From the NCBI GenBank assembly GCA_900556055.1, contig USNJ01000073.1, forward strand, positions 1 through 9,340: a DNA stretch of 9,340 nt, written 5' to 3'. Source of the DNA: an uncultured Ruminococcus sp. (GTDB taxonomy: Bacteria > Bacillota > Clostridia > Oscillospirales > Ruminococcaceae). This document shows, one piece after another, positions 6,064 to 9,340 of the stretch; within the stretch, counting starts at the first letter, position 1, and each line of letters begins with the position of its first letter. The translations under genes were made by a program, and so were the position numbers. The notes under the pieces were generated by a model. It was not told the DNA's origin and made no database searches. It worked only from the letters and a program-made list of their open reading frames with translations.

Positions 6064-7344
6064 ATGCTGGATATCAAATTTTTAAGAGAAAATCCCGACA
6101 TCGTTAAGCAGAACATCAAGAACAAGTTTCAGGACGACAAGCTCCCCCTCGTTGACGAGGTAATTGACCTTGATGCAAAGGCAAGAAAGGCTAAGCAGGA
6201 CGCTGATGCGCTGCGTTCCGAGAGAAACAAGTATTCAAAGCAGATCGGTGCTCTTATGGGTCAGGGCAAGAAGGAAGAAGCAGAGGAAATGAAGAAGAAA
6301 GTCACTGCCGAATCCGAGCGTCTGGCTGAGCTTGAGGCTCTCGAGGCTGAGCTGAATGAAAAGGTAAAGAAGATAATGATGGTCATCCCTAACATTATCG
6401 ACAAGAGCGTTCCTATCGGTAAGGACGACAGCGAAAATGTCGAGGTCGAGCGTTTCGGCGAACCTAAGGTACCCGATTTTGAGATTCCATACCACACTGA
6501 GATCATGGAAAGACTCAACGGCATTGATCTCGACAGCGCAAGAAAGGTTGCAGGAAACGGTTTCTATTATCTTATGGGCGATATCGCAAGACTTCACTCT
6601 GCTGTTATCTCCTATGCAAGAGATTTCATGATCGACAGAGGATTTACCTACTGCGTTCCTCCTTTCATGATCCGAAGCGAAGTTGTTACAGGCGTTATGA
6701 GCTTTGCTGAAATGGATGCTATGATGTACAAGATCGAAGGCGAGGATCTTTACCTTATCGGTACAAGTGAACATTCCATGATCGGTAAGTTTATCGACAC
6801 TATTATCCCCGAGGAACAGCTTCCTCTCACGCTTACAAGCTACTCCCCCTGCTTCAGAAAGGAAAAGGGTGCTCACGGAATCGAAGAAAGAGGCGTTTAC
6901 CGTATCCATCAGTTTGAAAAGCAGGAAATGATCGTTGTCTGCGAGCCTGAAGACGCTATGGAGTGGTACAACAAGCTCTGGAAGAACACTGTTGATCTGT
7001 TCCGTTCGCTGGATATCCCCGTAAGAACACTTGAATGCTGCTCCGGAGACCTTGCTGATCTCAAGGTCAAGTCTGTTGACGTTGAGGCATGGTCACCACG
7101 TCAGAAGAAATATTTTGAGGTCGGAAGCTGCTCAAATCTCGGCGATGCTCAGGCAAGACGTCTTAAGATCAGGATCAACGGCAAGAACGGCAAGCACCTT
7201 GCAAACACTCTTAACAACACCGTTGTTGCTCCTCCGAGAATGCTTATCGCATTCCTTGAAAACAACCTCAATGCTGACGGTTCTATCAGCATCCCTGCTG
7301 CACTCAGGCCTTACATGGGCGGCAAGGAATTCATCGGCAAATAA
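6064..7344 (+). CDS. serS: Seryl-tRNA synthetase
   Basis: Attaches serine to tRNA-Ser in the cytoplasm; class II synthetase, 426 residues, matching the usual 425-430. The start is ATG 6064, 8 nt after GGAGG (6051-6055), opening MLDIKFLRENPDIVKQN as in the family. An in-frame GTG at 5995 lies inside the T-box and is not a start. The N-terminal coiled-coil arm that clamps tRNA-Ser spans about 30-100. Catalytic elements: TSE (234-236, serine pocket), motif 2 starting FRKEKG (R265), motif 3 with SCSN and QARR (R365-R366), and C-terminal LRPYMGGKEF. Motif 2 continues GAHGIEERGVYRIHQF, clearly different from the usual bacterial GSAGRDTRGLIRQHQF type, and GSCSN replaces SSCSN, so this belongs to a diverged SerRS branch. 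The serine T-box upstream independently supports the assignment. Confidence 0.97.
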   Translation: MLDIKFLRENPDIVKQNIKNKFQDDKLPLVDEVIDLDAKARKAKQDADALRSERNKYSKQIGALMGQGKKEEAEEMKKKVTAESERLAELEALEAELNEKVKKIMMVIPNIIDKSVPIGKDDSENVEVERFGEPKVPDFEIPYHTEIMERLNGIDLDSARKVAGNGFYYLMGDIARLHSAVISYARDFMIDRGFTYCVPPFMIRSEVVTGVMSFAEMDAMMYKIEGEDLYLIGTSEHSMIGKFIDTIIPEEQLPLTLTSYSPCFRKEKGAHGIEERGVYRIHQFEKQEMIVVCEPEDAMEWYNKLWKNTVDLFRSLDIPVRTLECCSGDLADLKVKSVDVEAWSPRQKKYFEVGSCSNLGDAQARRLKIRINGKNGKHLANTLNNTVVAPPRMLIAFLENNLNADGSISIPAALRPYMGGKEFIGK

Positions 7345-7360
7345 TCTATGCAAAAAAACC

Positions 7361-7395
7361 GAGCGTCTGCACATTTTCGTGCGGACGCTCTTTTT
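7361..7395. terminator. Intrinsic terminator between serS and the acetyltransferase remnant
   Basis: A 12-bp stem with one G-U pair (GAGCGTCTGCAC 7361-7372, GTGCGGACGCTC 7379-7390) is followed by five T residues (7391-7395) and preceded by seven A residues (7352-7358). It ends serS rightward and can also end the minus-strand gene. Confidence 0.9.
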
Positions 7396-7400
7396 CATGC

Positions 7401-7429
7401 TTGCAAAAAAGCCATATTTACGATATAAT
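7401..7429 (+). promoter_or_regulatory. Possible rightward promoter antisense to the acetyltransferase remnant
   Basis: TTGCAA (7401-7406, 4 of 6 matches), a 17-bp spacer and a perfect TATAAT (7424-7429). No plus-strand gene follows, so any transcript would be antisense to the remnant at 7459-7885. It could be a chance match in AT-rich DNA. Confidence 0.3.
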
Positions 7430-7458
7430 ATGAGAAGCCGATCAATGCGAAAAATCCA

Positions 7459-7885
7459 TTATATAAGCGATTTTACCATTTTTACATGCGGACAATATTC
7501 ATCGAGATACTCCTCGCCTGTCGTCTCATATCCAAGAGTACGGTAAAAATCGGACGCTCTGACCTGAGCTGAAAGTTCGGTTCTGACTGCGCCCATGCCC
7601 TCTGCCGCCTGTTCAAGTGCGGTAACGACCTTACTGCCCAGTCCTCCCTTGCGGAACTCGGGAAGCACGGCTATCCCGCCAATCGCAGACCGAACCCTCT
7701 GCATCGGCGGGATATGTTCTGCCGACTGCTGCGGCTTTTCCGTCGGAATACAGAACGCAGTGCAGCGCAGTATTGTCTGTATCATCAAATTCAGCGGAAA
7801 ATCCCTGTTCATTCACAAATACTTCGGTGCGGATATATTTTGCATCTTCGGTGAGATTTTTCGATAATTTTATCTCTATCATCAT
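7459..7885 (-). pseudogene. GNAT-family acetyltransferase split by a frameshift
   Basis: Read leftward, a GNAT N-acetyltransferase is spread over two frames. The first half (from ATG 7885 or 7882: MIEIKLSKNLTEDAKYIRTE..., then EQGFSAEFDDTDNTALHC and AVGRTYPADAEGSV) runs out of homology at about 7684-7689 and would hit a stop near 7631. The second half continues in another frame: AIGGIAVLPEFRKGGLGSKV, with the acetyl-CoA-binding RKGGLG loop, then LSAQVRASDFYRTLGYETTG and EEYLDEYCPHVKMV to TAA 7461-7459. Joined, they give about 141 residues, the normal size for this family. The site reads TCTGCGATT; two bases more, for example a second GC, would restore SVCAIGGIAVLPEF. AAAGGA (7897-7892) supports the 7885 or 7882 start. 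Recent inactivation or a sequencing error are both possible. The acceptor substrate is unknown. Confidence 0.87.
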
Positions 7886-7904
7886 AACACGTCCTTTCAT
7901 TTTT

Positions 7905-7932
7905 ATAATAGCATATGCATATAAAATTTCAA
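7905..7932 (-). promoter_or_regulatory. Candidate promoter of the acetyltransferase remnant
   Basis: On the minus strand TTGAAA (7932-7927), a 16-bp spacer and TATTAT (7910-7905) lie just upstream of the ribosome site. It is a moderate match, and start of transcription near the AAAGGA would leave a very short leader. Confidence 0.4.
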
Positions 7933-7952
7933 CGAAATATTTTTTGATAATG

Positions 7953-7980
7953 TGTAACCTGTCCGCAGAAAAAACGATAT
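7953..7980 (+). promoter_or_regulatory. Candidate ECF-type (autoregulatory) promoter
   Basis: TGTAACC (7953-7959) and CGATAT (7975-7980), separated by 15 bp, lie upstream of the sigma factor gene. An AAC-containing -35 and a CG-starting -10 are the usual shape of ECF promoters, which often drive their own sigma gene. This is inference from motif shape alone; the interval also contains weak AT-rich matches to sigma-A boxes. Confidence 0.4.
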
Positions 7981-8020
7981 ATTAAGTAAAGACGCAAATA
8001 TTACGAAAGGAGCGTCATCA

Positions 8021-8581
8021 ATGGAAGACAGCGATATTGTTGACCTTTACCTGTCACGGAACAGCGAGGCAGTCAGACATACTATGGAAAAATACGGTGC
8101 TTCGCTGCGCAGGATAGCAATGAACATAACAGGCGATTTTTTCACCGCCGAAGAATGTGAAAATGACACCTACAAGGAAGCGTGGCTTAGGATCCCGCCG
8201 CATCGTCCCAAGACATATTTCTTTGCGTTCCTTGCGAAAATAACGAGAAGTGCGGCACTCGACAGATACCGCTCAGAAAAGTGTGAAAAGCGGTCGGCGG
8301 TGATTTCCGAGCTTACAGGCGAACTTGCGGAATGTATCCCGTCATCCGATGACACCGCCGCAAATGCCGACGGAATAATGCTGCGTGACATTTTATCCGA
8401 TTTTCTAAGGACGCTGCCCGAAAAGAAACGCAGCATTTTCATCAGAAGATACTGGTTCTGCGATACCGTTGAGGATATTGCCGAACGATTTTCCATGACT
8501 GAGAGCAATGTAAAAGTAACGCTCATGAGGACAAGAAACAAGCTGAAAAAATATCTCGAAAAGGAAGGTTATCCGCTATGA
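8021..8581 (+). CDS. ECF-type RNA polymerase sigma factor
   Basis: A 186-residue sigma-70-family factor with only regions 2 and 4, as in ECF factors. Region 2 spans about 25-86 (TAEECENDTYKEAW 42-55, ITRSAALDRYRSEK 74-87) and binds core polymerase and the -10 element. Region 4 spans about 127-181 (LRTLPEKKRSIFIRRYWFC then VEDIAERFSMTESNVKVTLM), holding the helix-turn-helix for the -35 element. AAAGGAG at 8006-8012 is 8 nt before ATG 8021. A short 5-bp repeat (GACGC 7991, GCGTC 8012) flanks that site and could weakly mask it. The stop overlaps the next start (ATGA), the normal layout for a sigma and anti-sigma pair, and the first residues of that next frame look like an anti-sigma start. Its inducing signal cannot be told. 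Confidence 0.9.
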   Translation: MEDSDIVDLYLSRNSEAVRHTMEKYGASLRRIAMNITGDFFTAEECENDTYKEAWLRIPPHRPKTYFFAFLAKITRSAALDRYRSEKCEKRSAVISELTGELAECIPSSDDTAANADGIMLRDILSDFLRTLPEKKRSIFIRRYWFCDTVEDIAERFSMTESNVKVTLMRTRNKLKKYLEKEGYPL

Positions 8582-8853
8582 CTGCCGAAAATATTTTTTA
8601 TGAAATGGGCTGCATCGACGACGATCTTATTGCACGCACAAACGAAGTCGTACTCAGAATAGCCGCACGTTCGAAGGAGAAAAAGGATGTGTCCATGCTT
8701 ATTCCCGAGATCGCTCCTTTGCAGCTGAACGGCCCCCCGGGAGCCAGCTTTTTCGGCGGCCGCGCACACGCGCAGGATGTGGTAGGTCTTTGGCCGACGC
8801 TTATTGACCGCGATCTTGTCGAGCTTACTTCTCATGTAGTGGAGGTAGAGTAA
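8578..8853 (+). CDS. Chimeric frame: anti-sigma-like start fused to an AtuA-family C-terminus
   Basis: A 91-residue frame starting in the sigma gene's stop (ATGA), with AAGGAAGG at 8561-8568. About residues 1-18 (MTAENIFYEMGCIDDDLI) look like the opening of the anti-sigma proteins that follow such sigma genes in this group, which should continue into a basic segment and a membrane helix; neither appears. From about residue 22 it instead reads NEVVLRIAARSKEKKD, then PEIAPLQLNGPPGASFFGG and VVGLWPTLIDRDLVEL, which fit the C-terminal end of AtuA-type (acyclic terpene utilisation, DUF1446-like) proteins of about 450 residues. GC rises from 41% (8461-8580) to 62.5% (8701-8820). It is best seen as two partial genes joined in frame, not one functional protein. 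Confidence 0.6.
   Translation: MTAENIFYEMGCIDDDLIARTNEVVLRIAARSKEKKDVSMLIPEIAPLQLNGPPGASFFGGRAHAQDVVGLWPTLIDRDLVELTSHVVEVE
8630..8660. other. Probable breakpoint between the sigma/anti-sigma locus and an AtuA catabolic cluster
   Basis: Protein identity switches here from anti-sigma-like to AtuA-like within one frame, and base composition changes shortly afterwards. No insertion sequence end, integrase site or obvious repeat is visible at the join. The exact base is uncertain by some tens of nucleotides. Confidence 0.55.
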
Positions 8854-9182
8854 TGAAATACGTGTATCTGCACACACTTGCACACGGCCGTTCCGGCGAT
8901 AAGGGCGATACAAGCAATGTATGCGTTTTTGCCAACGACCCCAAATATTATGCGCTCCTGAGCGAATACCTCACCCCTGAGCGGGTCAAGGAGTACTTCG
9001 GCGATATGGTCAAGGGCAAGGTCATACGCTACGACCTGCCAAAGCTCAACGGTTTCAACTTTGTCATGTATCATGCTCTCGGCGGCGGCGCGACACATTC
9101 TTTGCGTCTCGACTCCCTCGGCAAATCCATGGGTTCCGCCTTTATGCGCATGAAAATTCCGGTGGAGGACGGTGAGGTCTGA
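8853..9182 (+). CDS. AtuA-associated small-domain protein
   Basis: A 109-residue protein matching the small ferredoxin-fold-like domain that accompanies AtuA proteins, either fused at their C-terminus or as a separate gene. The hallmark is [15 protein letters not shown] (about 11-25), followed by [10 protein letters not shown] and a Gly-rich [18 protein letters not shown] block (about 74-91). Start ATG 8853 overlaps the previous stop (TAATG), and GGAGGT at 8841-8846 supports it. The overlap with the AtuA tail on one side and the CoA-transferase start on the other marks a tightly coupled operon. AtuA itself is linked to acyclic terpenoid degradation in Pseudomonas, but in other bacteria the role is uncertain, so a carboxylic-acid catabolic role through CoA thioesters is only inferred. 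GC content is higher than in the upstream genes. Confidence 0.8.
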   Translation: MKYVYLHTLAHGRSGDKGDTSNVCVFANDPKYYALLSEYLTPERVKEYFGDMVKGKVIRYDLPKLNGFNFVMYHALGGGATHSLRLDSLGKSMGSAFMRMKIPVEDGEV

Positions 9183-9340
9183 TGAGCGGGCATCTTGCGC
9201 TTGAAAATCTGACTGTACTTGACCTTACGCGTGTGCTTGCCGGCCCTCTCTGCACGATGATGCTGGCGGATATGGGAGCCAACGTTATCAAAATAGAAGT
9301 GCCAAACGGCGGGGACGATACCCGCAGCTATCCGCCTTTC
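9182..9340 (+). CDS. Family III CoA-transferase (CaiB/BaiF type), N-terminal part
   Basis: The first 53 residues of a CoA-transferase, cut by the window end. [20 protein letters not shown] (7-26), [13 protein letters not shown] (27-39) and GGDDTR (43-48) are the classic CaiB/BaiF opening: the 'LAGP' turn, the conserved Asp-Met-Gly-Ala strand and the G-D-D-R loop of the CoA-binding domain. These enzymes move CoA between organic acids through an aspartyl thioester; the catalytic Asp lies further on and is not visible. The start overlaps the previous stop (TGATG). It probably activates the substrate of the AtuA cluster, which is an inference from position. Full length is normally near 400 residues. 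Confidence 0.92.
   Translation, partial: MSGHLALENLTVLDLTRVLAGPLCTMMLADMGANVIKIEVPNGGDDTRSYPPF

Noticed and set aside
6235..6909. A 224-residue open frame on the minus strand inside serS
   Set aside because: The plus strand is unambiguous seryl-tRNA synthetase throughout; the antisense frame is Ser/Leu/Phe-rich mirror sequence of its coiled coil with no start signals.
7031..7546. A 171-residue plus-strand frame running from serS through its terminator
   Set aside because: It crosses a clear intrinsic terminator and is out of frame with serS; no independent coding evidence.
1..9340. CRISPR arrays, insertion sequences, phage or defence genes
   Set aside because: No regularly spaced repeats, no terminal inverted repeats with a transposase, and no defence-family motifs were seen on either strand.

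Overview
Most of the window (about 280 to 8630) looks like chromosomal DNA of a low-to-moderate GC Firmicute, closest in feel to Ruminococcus and relatives. The support is strong AAGGAGG-type ribosome binding sites, near-consensus sigma-A promoters, a T-box leader on an aminoacyl-tRNA synthetase gene, and protein families typical of that group. The genus is inferred from recognition; no search was run.

Layout: (1) 1-148, minus strand: the start of an exported protein with a signal peptide and no Shine-Dalgarno, in a style typical of Bacteroidota. (2) 171-4380: a three-gene operon. A 5'-truncated ABC exporter half, a full-length partner and a cytidylate-kinase-like P-loop protein are joined by TAATG and ATGA overlaps. 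It ends at a bidirectional terminator shared with a convergent small hypothetical gene (4451-4792, minus). (3) A divergent promoter region, then a YfcE-type metallophosphoesterase (5005-5538). (4) A perfect-consensus promoter, an unusual leader hairpin, tRNA-Leu(CAG) and a terminator. (5) A second perfect-consensus promoter, a serine-specific T-box (UCC specifier, UGGC tRNA-end contact) and serS with its terminator. (6) A frameshifted GNAT acetyltransferase on the minus strand. (7) An ECF-type sigma factor overlapping the first codons of what looks like its anti-sigma partner. (8) That partner ORF runs in frame into the C-terminus of an AtuA-family protein, followed by an AtuA-like small-domain protein and the start of a family III CoA-transferase, in clearly more GC-rich DNA.

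How the genes work together: the two ABC halves form a classic asymmetric heterodimer. The first has Asp and Gln where the catalytic Glu and switch His should be, and the second has the matching altered signature LSQGQ. serS is controlled by uncharged tRNA-Ser through transcription antitermination. The sigma factor probably formed a regulatory pair with the protein truncated at 8578.

The most notable structural point is that both edges look like breakpoints. At about 160-280 an ABC gene lacking roughly its first 140-150 codons meets a Bacteroidota-style gene pointing away from it. At about 8630-8660 an anti-sigma start is fused to an unrelated catabolic gene, with GC rising from about 41% to about 62%. 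Two unrelated flanks around an 8.4-kb block suggest a chimeric contig more than natural transfer, but sequence alone cannot decide. I do not see a convincing new defence or mobile system. The most interesting native features are a tandem 49-residue duplication in the exporter's extracellular loop and the hairpin abutting the tRNA-Leu 5' end.
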